A stretch of 64,000 bases of DNA from Nomia melanderi (taxonomy: Eukaryota > Arthropoda > Insecta > Hymenoptera > Halictidae). Numbering within the stretch: position 1 is the stretch's first letter; each line of letters starts with the position of its first letter. The stretch spans positions 6,884,451 through 6,948,450 of the forward strand of contig NC_135012.1 of assembly GCF_051020985.1 (NCBI RefSeq). Reading direction: 5' to 3'. Made by a program: the position numbers and the translations under genes. This document shows, one piece after another, positions 63,892 through 64,000 of the stretch. The notes under the pieces were generated by a model. That model was not told the origin of the DNA. It did no database searches and was given only the letters and a program-made list of their open reading frames with translations.

Positions 63892-64000
63892 CTAAAACAG
63901 TTAAGAGTTATGATAAATAATAATATGATAATCAGTTCGTTTATTTATTATTTAACATTGAAGTGCACCTAATTAAAAAAAATGAAATGATTTAATAAAA

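Noticed and set aside
1..64000. CRISPR arrays, bacterial operons or phage-like systems
   Set aside because: There are no spaced repeats or prokaryotic gene organisation. All genes are intron-split insect genes.

Overview
This is a eukaryotic nuclear window: very AT-rich, with genes split into several exons by canonical GT/AG introns. The gene set (dpp, arrow/LRP5-6, a short PGRP, Pp4-19C, NAD-dependent Gpdh) is that of an insect. The strong AT bias, short coding exons and mariner- and piggyBac-type remnants fit a hymenopteran, probably a bee. That last step is inference from overall impression, not a database match. Exon boundaries were read by eye from splice motifs and family similarity. 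For the nine protein genes the exon phases join without a frameshift.

Layout. 1-5.6 kb: no gene seen. 5.9-9.6 kb (+): CD63-type tetraspanin, 236 aa. 9.6-18.1 kb: no clear gene, probably tetraspanin and UBE2E 3' UTRs plus spacer. 18.1-22.1 kb (-): UBE2E-class ubiquitin-conjugating enzyme, 186 aa, with two inverted-repeat elements in its largest coding intron and a GC-rich, apparently non-coding first exon near 23.2-23.5 kb. 25.3-26.7 kb (+): short secreted PGRP, 190 aa, lacking the amidase residues. 29.4-32.4 kb (+): an unrecognised 85-aa secreted precursor with an acidic pro-part and a cationic Trp/Gly/Arg-rich C-terminus. 33.5-37.1 kb (-): MCRS1, 471 aa, FHA protein. 38.5-44.9 kb (+): decapentaplegic, 390 aa, with a distant 5' UTR exon and a long 3' UTR. 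48.9-55.3 kb (-): arrow (LRP5/6), 1604 aa, convergent with dpp. 57.5-59.3 kb (+): PP4 catalytic subunit, 307 aa. 60.0-61.0 kb (-): a decayed, intron-bearing copy of RPA1 (RPA70). 61.4-62.5 kb (+): LYRM7, 121 aa. 62.8 kb to beyond the window end (-): C-terminal half of Gpdh.

The genes are ordinary animal housekeeping, signalling and immunity loci rather than a single system. Two secreted BMP/Wnt-pathway genes (dpp ligand, arrow co-receptor) sit tail to tail. The PGRP and the Trp/Gly-rich peptide are adjacent on the same strand, which makes the latter a candidate immune effector (inference). The strongest points for follow-up are the Trp/Gly-rich peptide gene, the RPA1 pseudogene with two E2F-like sites still upstream, and the GC-rich TTAA-flanked element with repeated hairpins inside the UBE2E intron.
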